Under the pieces are notes generated by a model, which saw only the letters and a program-made list of their open reading frames with translations, was not told the origin of the DNA and ran no database searches. The translations under genes and the position numbers were made by a program. DNA of 64,000 nt from Diphasiastrum complanatum. Lineage: Eukaryota; Streptophyta; Lycopodiopsida; Lycopodiales; Lycopodiaceae. Below, piece after piece: positions 10,621 through 55,705 of the stretch. Each line of letters begins with the position of its first letter. The stretch's first letter is position 1. The stretch is taken from NCBI GenBank assembly GCA_029204225.1, contig MU831927.1:32612-96611 (forward strand), in the 5' to 3' direction.

Positions 10621-10837
10621 ATTGCTTTTGTGAAGCCTGCCGATGATTCATCCACTAGATTGAACCAAAGTTAGATGGATCAATAGAGCCACCACCCAAT
10701 TGCAAATCCCACGCCCATCGTCACCCAAGATTGCTTTTGTGAAGCCTGCCAATGATTCATCCACTAGATTGAACTAAAGTTAGATGGATCAATAGAGCCA
10801 CTACCCAATTGCAAATCCCACGCCCATCATCACCCCC
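10621..10837. repeat. 109-bp tandem duplication
   Basis: Two copies starting attgcttttgtgaagcctgc at 10621 and 10730 differ at only a few positions, mostly transitions. Confidence 0.95.
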
Positions 10838-10978
10838 AAGCTTGGGTACATAATTGCAACTCAACGTTTAAAACTTCCAAAACGTGAATTGATTGAAGTG
10901 CTTTTGGAAAAATTTATCAAAAGTTTGGTGCATATACCCAAATTACACCAAGATAATCTATGGCATTTCCATTTAAAC

Positions 10979-11302
10979 TTACACCACATTTTCAACTGCA
11001 ACCTGTTCAATGACTGATTTCAATGTTGATAAATATGCACTCGTTTTAGTCAAACCACTAGCATCAACACCACACAAGAAAACAATATCATAGATGCCAG
11101 TAGCGAAAAAGTTAATGAGAGGCATCTTGCAAGTATCTAATAACTGCCGCACACGATAGGTAATCGTACTTGACCTACTTTTGCGACACCACTTGTAGCT
11201 CCTTCCCAAGTACCAACATTTCCTCTTCAAATCAACTACTTTGAAAGTCTTGTAAGATGTGGGCTTGCAAATAGGCTTAACTTTACCTGGAACAACTATC
11301 AT
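10979..11302 (-). pseudogene. DUF659 / hAT-like transposase fragment
   Basis: A 107-codon frame resembles the DUF659 block of plant hAT-like transposases: PLINFFATGIYDIVFLCGVDASG followed by LTKTSAYLSTLKSVIEQVAVENVV. In intact members this leads into a VVTDN motif, but here a stop follows at once and nothing downstream is recognisable. No BED finger or C-terminal dimerisation domain is visible nearby. Assigned from the family pattern; an isolated relic. Confidence 0.6.
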
Positions 11303-13182
11303 CTTTCAAAGATATTCACTCAATAATGTTGAATGAAATGTCTTTTGCAAAGGAAAACCTTTAGCACCTAAATCTAGATTTCGCTCGCCTTGCTATTCCC
11401 CAAGTTGCTCGCAAGCCTTGTTGAGAGTCTCCAATACTCGTTTCTCCCCTCCTTTTGCTTGAACCTACACACCCTATTGGTAACTTTGACAACATTCCTT
11501 CCCCTTTTTTTGAGAGTTTTCTCAGTCAAAGACACGGCTCCAGTCGGGCGCCCTGCCTTGCGGCCCTGCGGCCTATGCAATACAAAGCTTGAGTAGAACA
11601 AAATAAAGTGCACTACTTGCACTCCTAAGTACTATAAGGCCACCAATTGTCTTGTCCTTGCCAAATCGAGTGGATAAGGCACAAAGTGGGAGCTGCGTAG
11701 GCCCACCAGGCCTATGCCCTCTCTCTATAGCCACTCTCTCTCTCTCCCTCTTCTGTTTTCTCCCTCTTTTCAACCCCCTCTCTTTCGCTCTTGCAATTGG
11801 GAGCCTGTGGGGAGCCTGTCGGATGCAGTGGGTTCACGTGGAGATGCAAGGCTGTGAAACTCATGTAGAATTTCAATTCCTTTATCCTAGACTGTCCCTC
11901 TCTTGCACCTCTGGTAAGTTGAGAAAAGCCATGCCCATACAATCCGTGTGTGACTGGATTTTGCCCTCTTCATTTTCGAAGCTGTTAATCATTATTTACC
12001 TGGCTTCTCATGCATGTTGGTTGTAGAAAACTTTTAGATACTGGCATTTGTTACTTCTTAAGAGGCAGTGTTCTACAAATGATATTGCCAAAATGTGGTC
12101 AACAACAAACTGAAAACAAGTTGGACAAGACTTTGCTGCCTTGAAGCTAGCACTGCCCTGGAAAGAAATGTTGCAACAGGTCCAAGATAGATCCTGCAAC
12201 GACAGATTCTACTGTAACTAGTCTAAGCAGATGGCATTAGATAGGTAACCTGGTTGCAACCACAAACAGTTGCAGTCTATGTTACATATGTGTTGAGGGA
12301 GGCAGACAAGCCCGGCATCTTCCTGCATCTCAGGAAGATGCCAAGTACTGGGCTCTGGCTTGAGCTTGGCTTATAGCAAGCTTGAATAGAGGAATGAGGT
12401 TGGGGGCCAGGCAGCAAGAGATATGATAATCTTGCCTTTGGAAGGAAGTGCCAAAGACTGTTTACTTTGCCAGCAAACCCTTTCATAGGAATGCACCAAG
12501 GTGCCCTTCCTTTACCTTGGGGTTATGAGCTGATTTGTTGTGAGACTTGCCTCATGTTTTATGAATGAGCTGTTCCAGAAAGCTATTAGATGTTGAAACA
12601 AAATGCCAATTGGCATGTTATTGAAGACTTTTCAGACCTTGCATTGGAGCCTATGGAGTTTTTTGTTGTGATATCTGGTAAGATATTTCTGTATTCATTT
12701 GGATTCAATTTTTGTACTTTGTAAGCAATTGATGTCCAATTTAATGGTCCATGTATGGTATGAAGGAGCCAGGGTCTTATGCACAAAAGTGGCTTCCTTC
12801 TTGCCCCAGAATACCATCGACATTACATCTTGGGTTTTTAGTGTCGAATTTTTTCCTTTGGTAGAAAGATTACATTTTGAAATCTTTCCCATAATTTGGA
12901 AAGCACCTTTCTATAAAGTTTGCACTATGCTGATCGTTTTGAGGTTAGTAGAAACTCACTTTTTGTTTGAAGATCTTTCACACCTCCATGCTGTACTTCA
13001 GACTGGAAATGCTGTTTTGGTAGTAAAGGAAACAATCATACCTGACGAAGCTTCTTGAAGCATTTTCTAGTGCTAAACGTGTAGTTATCTCTATGCTTTG
13101 TTCATCATTGCTGCAATCACCAAAAATGTTACATCTTACCAGTTTGAGGCTTAAACACTGAATTTGTCTTTGATTCACACAG
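11303..13182. other. Unassigned sequence upstream of the first visible kinase exon
   Basis: Short open frames are present but none resembles a known protein, and none matches the N-terminal lipid-kinase-unique region expected upstream of exon A. It ends in a polypyrimidine-poor 3' splice site (cacacag, AG at 13181-13182). Most likely intron. Confidence 0.5.
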
Positions 13183-45375
<32,193 letters not shown>

Positions 45376-46110
45376 CTCTCATCATGGCAGTTGAGGCTGT
45401 GTGGATGTAAGCAGCAACCTCCAGTCTTGTTTGGCCAGGGAAAGCCAGTTGCCAGCTGTCTTCTATATGTAGCTGCACATTTGTATTCTAATATGCTCAG
45501 TCAAGAAGTTAATTGACGAGCTCTGCAGTATCTATTGATTATTTGTTAGAATATAAAATAAGGCTGATAGTGCTGATTGGCTTTCCTTATTCAGTTGCTA
45601 GATTATCAGGCCAGTCAAAAGTTGATTGGAGTTTTTGACTGGCTCTATTCCTAAGTGAGGTCTTTTGGGCATCTAGCAGCGTTTTTGATGTCAAAAGTGC
45701 AGGAATTTAATGATCCTTTTCAAAGCTCAAGGCAACCAACTTGAGATGCTTCTGCTTAAAAGTGGGCACTCTCAAGAATCTTGGAGCAATTCCTGGTGGC
45801 TGCTGAAGTCCAGGATTTCATCAACGATTGCTCTTTATATCAGTATCGGCTGAATGCGAATTGTTTTTGTTTTCTCATTATGGCAAAGCCAATGGTGAGG
45901 TCAGACTGTGGTGGTCGTGCTTAGTAATTACTTGCACAGGGGAGGTGAAGCCATGGAAACAGACTGTTTTGCCTGTTGAAAGCTTCCTTTTGATTCATTG
46001 TAAGTTCTGGAGTCCAATATGTAGCAGTCCTTACCATGATGGGATGGATCTGCTACACATCTGGTTTGTCTATATGATGTATGATTGTCTTCCAAGGAAT
46101 AAATAACTCG
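45376..46110 (+). other. PI4KB: PI4KB 3' UTR (inferred extent)
   Basis: Follows the stop codon. A candidate poly(A) signal AATAAA lies at 46098-46103, with weaker ones nearer the stop. No RNA evidence is available. Confidence 0.4.
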
Positions 46111-49020
46111 TCATTTTTTATGAGCCAGTATTTCTTCTAATGTCAAGAGTTGGCTAAGTGTGATGCTGAATCAGATCATTTATGTATTTTGTTTTATGCT
46201 TGTATAGTTTGCAAATTGTTTATCTTTTATATGTGAACAGAATCAAGAGATCAGAACTTGTTATGGGAATGATAATGCTGATGTTTAAGTGCGAAATACC
46301 TTGTAGACAAAAGTATACATAGTTGGCCACTTGCAAGTATCACTTAAGTTGGTTTCGTCAAATGCAATTTTCTTTGACAAAGAAGCACATTAGGGCTTTT
46401 CTTTGAAAAGCATTTCTTCCGTGGACCAACTCTATAGCCTTGCCTCAAGTCTCATGTAAGCATGTTTGTATGTGTTTTATAAGAGCATGCATGAGAGACA
46501 GTCACCATTAACCGGCTCAATAACTTCGCAGATTTTTTGGGAATTCATAATGAGGTACCGTAAATGTCAAATTAGAAGTAGACATTGAAAAATCATGATC
46601 TCTTTAAGTTTTAAATCATATTATAGATTTCACAAAGTTGGGATATTCCAACTTCACAATTTTGGGCATTTACGTTTTCACAATTTGTCTATTGTTTTAC
46701 GTTGTTAAAATCAAATCCAATCATAGTATCAATTTCGTATTTTGTGCATTGGTGACTTTTATTTCATGGTTTGACATGTCCTGTGTGTTTACAGTTTCAC
46801 GATAGCTTACTATGAAACCAATTTTGTAAAGAATTTCTAGAATCAAACACATTCAGAATCAAAGTCTGTTATCAGATTTATCGTGCCCTAAAAAATGGGA
46901 AGATGAGCAAAGGCTGAATGATTTTTTATTACTACCATTACTAAGAACAGTAGAAAGTGATGCAATGGAATAGCAAAAAGAATAGTTGATAAAGAGTAGC
47001 GATGTGTAATCCCACCCTAGATGAGGTTGAAGCTTATAAAGTTTCAGTAAGTTGAAAGGAGGGTTGTCAATGATTTTCTTAATATGGACAAAAGCCTTAT
47101 GAAGACCTATGCGAAGAATAATTACACGTGCACCATCTTACATACGATATAAACTCTTATCTAACCATTAAGACTAGTGTCAATGATCATCCTCCTTTGT
47201 ATAAGTGCATCTAGTTTTTTGAAGGAATATCAAGAAGGATAGAGGACAATATGATAGCCAATATCTTGTTGAAGGTGTTCAACATAGTAAGAGATTTGAT
47301 GTTTTTGTGGTATTGGATACATTAGCTTTGTGAATAGGTTACATGGGCATCTTGAGTAAGGCCACACTGCCAAAGCAATCATTTCATAGTTTTAAAATTG
47401 GCCACACTTAGAACTTTTGTCATGTTAGTAGGGAGAACACTAATGACGAGCTTTCAGAAGGTTATGATCGAGTTCCTCCTAGAAAGAGCAATAATTCAGG
47501 CAAAACTTTGTCAAACCAAGTGGAATTACAAAGAGTCATGGAATTTAAGGCACATTGAAGCTCATAACGGGTCAACATGATAACAAACTTGTTAATGGCA
47601 TTGTGTTGAAGGGGTATCAAAGTTGGCCTTGACAACCTCTAAAAAATTGTTTTCAAGGAGGCTTGCTTGAAATCATATGGATGAACAACTCTTATACAAA
47701 ACATGACCAAAATTGTATATATTTAATGTCAAGGGAGGCTGTATATCACAGCAAACCTATGAAGTGGAAGGAGGGAAGAAAAATCTGTAAAGGAGATATG
47801 CTCTAGGTACAACGCTAGATTTCAGCTCCCCTTACTAGTGTGTGCTAGACTATATTCGAAGCTCATGATAGTGGCCATGAAGAAAAGTTCGTGTGGATTT
47901 GATGATTGATAGAGATAATTTTGTTGGGTCAATAGCCATTCTTGGTTTCACATCAATGTCAAGTTCAAGTTGAAAGGCAACTTTCAAACCTTTTCGCTAG
48001 AGTGGGCATATGGATTATTGATGGATTTTGAGACTATTTCTATGTTATTAAATTAAGTTGGCTTTGCTTTACTCTTTGGTTTTGTATGTTGGCATGTCAA
48101 ATTGGTCTATTATGCAAAAAAAAACTCATGTGATCGTTTTGGTTAGCTTGCTTGGGTTTTTGGCTTCTTCATGGATCCCATGTTGGCGTATGTCTAAGTT
48201 AGGTTAGTCTCTTGGGTAGGACCCATCCATGAAGCTAATGTCAATTGACATGTTGATCAGTGTGGATTACTTAGTTCATTAGGCAAGTGGTCAAAAAAAG
48301 AAAGATAAGTCAGTTTTCCTAGCTCCCTTGAGGTGCTTGTGTAATATCAATGCCTAAAATTTTTTAGTGACGATGTGGCACATGAAGAATATACACAACA
48401 AAACAAGACTGTCTAGTGATGCAAAAATTCATAAACTTCCCTATAAATATCCCAATTACTTATTTTTGGATGTTGATTGTTGTTGAATGATACTTAAACT
48501 AACATAACAAACAATGTATCTAATATTTTATCACTCAATTTTATGGAAAAGAATATAATTGTTGAATGACAATCAATGTTGTACATCAACAATTTTACAA
48601 AGTTGTCATTAGAAGTAATGCCCAAAATTGTCACTGAGCAATAATTTGGAATTTGATATAACCATTGTAGGGTGATATAGTTATTTGTTCATGACACTTT
48701 CCTAGTGCTTTCTTTTTAGCCATCACAGATATCATTGTGATATGATACATGTTTTCCAACATAGAGCACCAATTTTTCTTTCAAAGGTTGTGGATGTGAT
48801 ATATCAGTCATATGGGATCTTTTTTCTGCAGAAGCATGTGGGACTACGATGCATATCAACAAGATTCCACTATTTTACAAAGATGATATGATATGTTGAT
48901 TACCCCCATCTTCTAGCTGTAGTATGGAGGAATGTGAGTATCTACATATTGTCACAATTGGATCAACTATACTGTTGGAATTTGCATATATGAACTAATA
49001 GTCGCTACAATCTGCATATT
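46111..49020. other. AT-rich intergenic stretch
   Basis: No gene, structured RNA or recognised repeat was seen on either strand. Confidence 0.55.
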
Positions 49021-50086
49021 TACTTAGGATTTTCAACAGGCGAAAAACCCGACACCGACACTGTCATTTCTTTTTACCTTCATGAGCAACTAAGTGTTTA
49101 GCGGCACTTATGTAAGTTGTTTTTTGGGCCATTTAGGCACTTCCAGAAGAGCGACACTTCTTGCGAAAAATGTGACACTACATTTTTACATGCAGTTTTT
49201 GACAGACGACAATTGTAAAGAAAAACTCGACACTACAGTTTTACACGGGATACTACACAGGAGGAGACACTCTGCAGAAATACACAGTATTCCAAGTACA
49301 GACTGTCTACGTCTTCATGCTCCAATAACAACTGTTCTAAATAGTCAATTAATCAGCTGTTAAGCGATCTTGTAAATATAAAATAGAATAATACAAGATC
49401 TTCCAGTTCATATATATATGTAAAATGAGCGATTGAAGAGTAGCGCAGATACAACGGTAGATGACAGAGATAAAACGACCAGAACGGGTCTTTTTGTAAC
49501 GGACTCCTCAGAGTTAGTGATTATATAGAGAGAGATATATATATTCAGAACTTTAGCACTTGTTTTGAATATGTAAGTAGGATCACGCGCTTATCAGCAC
49601 AATTGTATTGTGATCTGATCGTTGTGTTTACAGCATTATTATACAAATTCGCCATTGTTCTACACCATCGCATTCTTGTTGAATGATAATAACTCTCACT
49701 CCTCTTACACAAACATTATTATTAGAGAAATGTATGGCTGTCTCTGATGCCTAAATCAATTCTACATTCTCTTCATATCCAGATTATCAGAATTAGGAAG
49801 ATTGCATGGCCGTCACAGACGCCTAATCGTTTCTTGCAATCTCTCTTTCACGGTTTTCTAAGACTCCTAAACTAATAATCTGGTTCAACACAAAAGAACA
49901 GCTCGTAAACTCCGTTCTCTAAGTAATCCACGATCCTGTTAATAAGAATTTCTGTTTCATCAGTTGACATCATCAATCCAAAACGTCAACATATACAACT
50001 ACACATATATTGGAATTTTCAAGTGCATTTATGTTGTCATTATGTGGAGGAGAATGAATGTGACAGAATGAATGTGACTCAATCTA
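49021..50086. repeat. Possible solo LTR or unassigned repeat
   Basis: It contains a TATA-like stretch (gattatatagagagagatata, about 49523), a later run of short exon-like T-rich sequence, and a 71-bp imperfect direct repeat (atggctgtctctgatgccta at about 49734 and atggccgtcacagacgccta at about 49805). These resemble a promoter and R-U5 region of an LTR, but no internal coding part or primer site adjoins it. Confidence 0.3.
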
Positions 50087-51766
50087 CTAGAGACTTGACA
50101 AGATAGTGTATGTTTGGCAAGTTGGAAGATCATGCTTCTCCATTGAAGAGTAAATTATGCATATGATTCTTGATTTGTAGGCACTTATGTCAAGCGTATA
50201 GATGTTATTGTACTCTAATTGTGTTAGCATGCACTTTGCCGATTCGACTAAGGTTTTGTTCTTTCTCACAGCAAGACTTAGTGAAAATGTATTGTTGCTC
50301 AATGTCGTTGCTAAGGCAATACTCCTTGAATTCGGTAGAGATGTATTCTCCCCCGTTGTCGGACCTCAGTGCTTTAAATCTTTTACCAGTTCAATTTTCT
50401 GCATGCTCTTTGAATTGTCAAATTTTTTTGAAAGCCTCCGATTTCTGCTTAATGAAATAAACAGCTGTTCTTCTCGAATATTCGTCAATGAAGGTAATAA
50501 AATACTTTGCATCAAGCAACAACGAAGTTTGCATTGGACCACATATATGTGAATGAACAACGTCTAACAAATCTTTTACTGTATGCCTATGACTTGATCT
50601 AAAAGGAATGCAACTATGATAGACAAGGAGGTCGACTTTGTCGGCTGGATAGTCGAGATCAATTGCTAGAAATTACTTAGACATGTATAAAACAGATGTA
50701 TGATTCAAGTGTCCTAAACGATGATGCCATAGTAATGCTTTATTGACAAGAACAGAGGTTTTCAAGGCTTGACTAGTATCAAAATAACAATGTGCCAATC
50801 TACATAGGTATCCATGCCTCTTGTCGAGTGCAAGGACCTTACTTGTCCTATGAATAATTGGGCATTGATCAGACTCAAACTCTACCTTATGACCTAAATC
50901 AGTGATTCTATTTACTGATAACAGATTCGTAGAGAGTTTACGTACATACAAAACGTTTGATAGTAGAATAAATTGATCATGTGAGAATTTCAATGTCACA
51001 GTACCTTCACTTTTGATAGTGTGAGTACTATTAATGCCAAGATGAACGTATCTCTTTGTACTATAAGGTGTATAGGAGTGAAAATGTTCACGATGATTGT
51101 TCATATGTTGAGTAGCTCCAAGAAATATCCAATAGTGTCTGTTGGTCTTTGACCATAAATGCTCCTTCGTCCATTTCAATGTCGGGAGATGTTGTGACTG
51201 CATTCGTCCGATGTGACTGCATTTGCCTGTTGATCTGGTTGCTTGTTGGCATTCTTCGCTTTGAGTACTCTGCAATGTTGGATCTCATGATTAGTGCACT
51301 TGCAATACTTACAAAGCATCTTATTCGACTGTGGATTTGATAATTATTCTTGGCTTTGCATCGATTTTTGATTTGATGTGGACTGCTTAGAGCTTTTCTG
51401 CTTCTGTCATTTTGAGCCTTTGTTGACATATAGAGCATGAGATGATGAAGTGGACAAAGCATCTTGACTTCTTTGATTATCTTCTTGTAGCAACATAGTG
51501 ATAACTCTGTTAAGAGTTAAATCTGAGTGTGTCGATATGATCATCACCCAGTTCTCATATGTAGAAGGCGAGCTTGAAAGCAATGTCATGATTGTGTCTT
51601 GATCGTCTATGATCGATCCAAAAGCGGCCATCTGTAGCATGAAGTTATTCTTCTGAAAGACTGTTAAATCATATAAATTACTACTTGTGTGAATAGACTT
51701 GGAATTCAGATGAAATTTAAAGTTAAAATGTTTCAATATTTTAAACCTAGAATATCTCTGTTGCAT
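50087..51766 (-). pseudogene. Copia gag-protease-integrase relic
   Basis: On the minus strand, the gag C-terminus (51766-51407: SSPSTYENWVMIIS, DLTLNRVITMLLQEDN) is followed by a degenerate protease (FLGATQHMNNHREH in place of DSGA) and pre-integrase (STNLLSVNRITDLGHKVEF, LLWHHRLGHLNHTS). An integrase piece follows (HSHICGPM, FITFIDEYSRRTAVYF, then LRSDNGGEYISTEF). It carries stops and frameshifts and is truncated before the catalytic glutamate. RT is missing. It resembles the relic at 8652-9734. Confidence 0.8.
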
Positions 51767-53287
51767 AAATGGATTTTGATGGAATAGTAGTTTCTATCAT
51801 TCAGATTGGAAATATTTTAAGGAGAAGTCATGTGTGTAATAAGGTGAATCCTCTGGTGGAAGCACTTATTACTGACGTTTTTAGGATTTAGATATTTTCA
51901 TATATCATCTTTCCAGTTAACTTTTATGGAAATTTATAATTTCTTTAAAAGGAGGGGTGAAGTGGTGGAATAAAATTCTATTTGGAAATCTGTTGGTTGC
52001 ATAGCTTTCGGAAGAGAACCAACTAGGGTATAGAAATGAGATTGGATCTGAAAGAAATTTCGGATAGATTCAGAGTAAGATGCCTAATTGAAACTTTTTG
52101 AATATGTGAAATTCTCTAGGGATTGTGTGGACAATCTGGAACTGGAACAAGTTTGGAATTTGAATCATTATCTATAAGTAGTACAGTAAAAGGTCAAAGG
52201 TTACTAATTCCATTTTGATTGGAATAAAAGTAAGTTTGATCAGAATTTAAGTCTGAGAGTTCTATATTGGATCAACCTAATCTTAATTTAAGTACTAGGA
52301 TCAGAGAGGGGTTAATCGATGGGAGAAATTATGTAAGTAGAAGTAAGTGGGATTGAAAAACTGTTGAGTGTGAATTTTATTCATCTCAGAGATTTCCCGA
52401 ATATGTTATTTACTCATGAGAAATAGAAAATATGTTGTAGCTGAGTTACAAGATCTCAGTGAGATATGTGAGTAACATATGTGGGTTCTGGAGGAATCTG
52501 CCAGATAAAAATGTGTTTATGTACTGGGTCATAGTGAGATTATTCTCATATGTGCACGATTAATCTTGTATGAATCTACTGTGTAATCCTAGTTACTAAG
52601 GTTATCTGGTGCACTTAACCTAGTCGGTGAACATGAATATATGATCAAGTATTGTTTTGACAGATACTTGCAGAGTTAACAAATCTTTGTATAGAAGATC
52701 TATGGATTAGCTTATAATTGATTTGGGTAAGGATCTAAATGTGGTGTTATACTAGTATAATTGAATTCTTCACCTAGACATTTGAGATTTCTGAATCATT
52801 GGCAATTAACTTGAGTAGTTGATTACTCCAGGATGAAGTTTATTGGTAAAACGATTAGTGTGATGTGGATTCACCAGGAACTGATGGTTTTTTAATTATA
52901 TTGTTTGTAAGACGCATGATTAGTGAATCATTTTGGTTCATCAGTTGAAATTATGTGCATTGGATATACATTATTCTTGGGATAGAGTATTCCTTAGATA
53001 AGGAATAGACTCAGCTCATTAGTGATTGTATCCCAGAGAGCTCAAATGGATAATGAATCATAATGAATCCAAGAATAACAACTGAATTGGTATTCAGCAC
53101 GACTTTGGATATCTAGATGTGATTCTGGATTGTAATCTAAAGTTTGGTAGTTGAAGATTATTGTCATTTGGTATGCTTTCTGTCTTTAATTACTAGTGGT
53201 TTATAGAACTTGTGTGAAGATTATTAAAATGTTATCTTCCTATCTCAAGTTTGGGGCCATGTCCATGGTGATTTCCACTAAAATTCA
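51767..53287. other. AT-rich non-coding stretch
   Basis: No gene and no recognisable element. It may be the decayed upstream part of the minus-strand copia relic. Confidence 0.45.
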
Positions 53288-53933
53288 TGTTGTACATAAA
53301 AGGAGTGTGAATTGAGCACATATCCTTCTAGTGTAGCTCAGATTTGAGTTAAATAGGTTCAATTATGATGACATGCAGATGTTTAGATAGCATGCAAAGT
53401 CTTATTGTATGCATGCAAGCCACATGCAATCAGTGCATGCAACATGCAAAGTAGTTTCAGTGATCTACACATGTCTAGGCAGTTTTATGAGTTGACATGC
53501 AGTACATGCAACATACATGCATGCAGTGACACATGTGGATCTCTGGTAGGTGAATTAGTTCAGTTAAGTGGACTTTCCATGCAACTCCATTGTAGGAATT
53601 CGAGTCTCTCTCATGTAGGAAAAGCTGGGCATGTTTTGCCACATTGTGAATATTGAGATTTTGGTGTTTTGGACTCATTCTCTCTCTACCCGAGTTTTCT
53701 ATGCTTGATTTTCTCTCTCCACCCGAGAGCAGCCTTTTTTTTTCCCATACTGAACACTTAGAATTATTTCTGACATTACTATGAGTTAGATTTTTTCATC
53801 TTATGTATGTCATTGTGCTCTTGCCTTAGATTTTTCAAGCATACTGTTCTTTGATCAATCTTGTGCAATCACAATACCTTAGTAAGATCTTGTAGGGTGT
53901 GTGGTGAAGTTCACACGTGCTAAAAACTTCACA
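53288..53933 (+). repeat. 5' LTR of the outer copia element (left edge estimated)
   Basis: The right edge is fixed by the primer site at 53934: the LTR ends in ttcaca. TGTTGTAC at 53288 is a plausible start, but the 3' LTR is beyond the window and cannot be used to check. It includes at least nine CATGCA motifs between 53370 and 53530. Confidence 0.5.
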
Positions 53934-53945
53934 TGGTATCAGAGC
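53934..53945 (+). other. Outer copia primer binding site (tRNA-iMet)
   Basis: TGGTATCAGAGC immediately after the LTR. Confidence 0.92.
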
Positions 53946-54706
53946 TTCATGCTTTGAAGAGGTGAGGGTGTATACATCAAATCATTAGTATTTTTGCCTG
54001 CAAGAACTCGGATTTGGAAGAGGGATTCAAACTCGTTGAGAAACAAGCAATCTGAGGACCATAAGTGGATCAAATCAAGACTGATCTGATCCAGCGGAGC
54101 TCTGTACGGACAGAGAGCTCACACGTGTGAAATCAGCCCTCATTAATGAGTGCTACTTCTCAAGGAATGATCCAAATTTGATGTTCTATAGCTTGTTGGA
54201 TAGGTATTGAAGAGTAGAATGTGTTGCTCTTGTTTCTAAATCAATCTGATTTGTTTTAGAAGAGTTTTAGGCAATCAAAGAGTTTGAGAGGGTACTCAAC
54301 TCGTGGGATATGCCAAAGTGAGCACACATCTGTCTTTTTCACCATTTTCATCAATTTTCACTGTCAATCAAGTAGAATTGGATAGAAGTGAGTATTTTGA
54401 GGTCTTAGACTTTTCATTTCACACATATTATTGTGTTTGAGTTGAAAGTAAGTTCCTAGAGAGTTTATCAGTACTTTGAAACTCGTGGGAGAGATAGACT
54501 TCTTGCTTGCATGTGCTTCTTCTTTTGTGACTGAAGCAAGATCCAAATTCAAGATAGATTGATTTTCTGTATTGAGAATTTGTTCTCACATATGTTGCTA
54601 GATTTCATAGGGTGGATCAACATTTGTGTTAGATTCTAGATTGAGATAGCAAGCAACATCCTTTCAACTCCATTTTTTATCATTACTATAATTTCTCACC
54701 AAGAAG
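53946..54706 (+). other. Leader of the outer copia element
   Basis: No coding signal between the primer site and the gag start at 54707. Confidence 0.65.
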
Positions 54707-55417
54707 ATGTCTTCATCTGGTTCACATTTTTTAGAGCACAGTGAGAGATTAACATCTTTCAATTATGCAATGTGGAAGATCAGAATGGAATCACTGTTGA
54801 TTATACATGATGTAATAGATATTGTGAGTGGAGCTAAAGAAGAACCTACTGCACCTAATAAAGCTGCAGCATTCCACAAAAGAACCCAAATTGTCCTTCA
54901 TTTTATAAAAATGAATGTTACCAATGAAGTGTTAAGAGAGATCAGTACATGCACCATTGCCAAGGAAGCTTGGGATACTCTAAAAACAATCTATGAAATC
55001 AAAAATATTTCTAGATTGCTTACACTTAGAAACCAAATATTTTTAAGTTATCAGAGAGTAGATGAGAGTGCTTCATCATATGTCATGAGAGTTAAGGATC
55101 TTCATCAAGAGTTAGCTGGTACTGATGATGCTCTTAAGAACACTGAACTTGTTCAAGTAGTCCTAAATGGAATTAGAGATGAGTATTACAATATTGTGCA
55201 GAATTATGCTGTCAGGGAGGATCTTCCATCCTTGGAGACACTGCAAGGTGTTCTCATTGCTGAAGAAAGCAGACAAGAGAACAAGATGTTGAGGATCAAC
55301 AGACTTTCATTGAAAGATGGTGGAGATGACAAAGAACTCTTTATCAGAGACAAATCAAGAGGCAAGGGCAAAGGACAACAATACTTTAAGAAGGACAAAG
55401 CCAAAAAAGATGGTGAG
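54707..55417 (+). CDS. Outer copia gag, N-terminal part (interrupted by the inner copia)
   Basis: An intact frame from an ATG 761 bp after the primer site. The DUF4219/UBN2-type gag pattern is clear: FNYAMWKIRMESLL, then CTIAKEAWDTLKTIYE, LSYQRVDESASSYVMRVKDL and VLNGIRDEYYNIV. It ends in a Lys-rich stretch (KGKGQQYFKKDKAKK). The last native codons are DGE at 55417. The inner element follows and the frame resumes after the TSD copy at 61208 (DQSSQAVTSS). The visible stop at 55424 belongs to the inner LTR. Confidence 0.87.
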
Positions 55418-55691
55418 GAAGTTTGAAATAAAATAGAATCATTGTGTTATTGTACTGTGGGTCCTATCAGTGGATAAGGATCAGTTGGTCTCGCCACGAG
55501 GCAAGTCGACGGGACACACGTCCCGCCAACGGCAACCTGGGTCATGCATGGGTTGCCTGAGTGAACAACTATATGTACAATGTAATTTCATTTTGAGAAA
55601 TACAGTTGCTACGTGAGCTTGTTGTGGAGAGTGTTTTCTGTCTGTGTTACTGTGTAGCATGATCTGTGTTCATGTGCAAAGCAAATTCTAA
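55418..55691 (+). repeat. Inner copia 5' LTR
   Basis: Aligned with 60938-61207. It ends AATTCTAA. The first bases (gaagtttgaaat) are diverged from the 3' LTR start (TTAGAATT). Confidence 0.88.
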
Positions 55692-55693
55692 GT

Positions 55694-55705
55694 TGGTATC
55701 AGAGC
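55694..55705 (+). other. Inner copia primer binding site (tRNA-iMet)
   Basis: TGGTATCAGAGC two bases after the LTR end. Confidence 0.93.

Larger units (their letters stand above)
9881..10978. other. Non-coding stretch with simple repeats
   Basis: No gene was recognised. It holds a (CT)n tract and a 109-bp tandem duplication, listed separately. It probably lies in an intron of the kinase gene or just upstream of the kinase exons seen here. Confidence 0.5.

Noticed and set aside
9881-13182. Upstream PI4KB exons (lipid-kinase-unique domain)
   Set aside because: I found no open stretch with the expected motifs next to splice sites, so they are probably outside the window.
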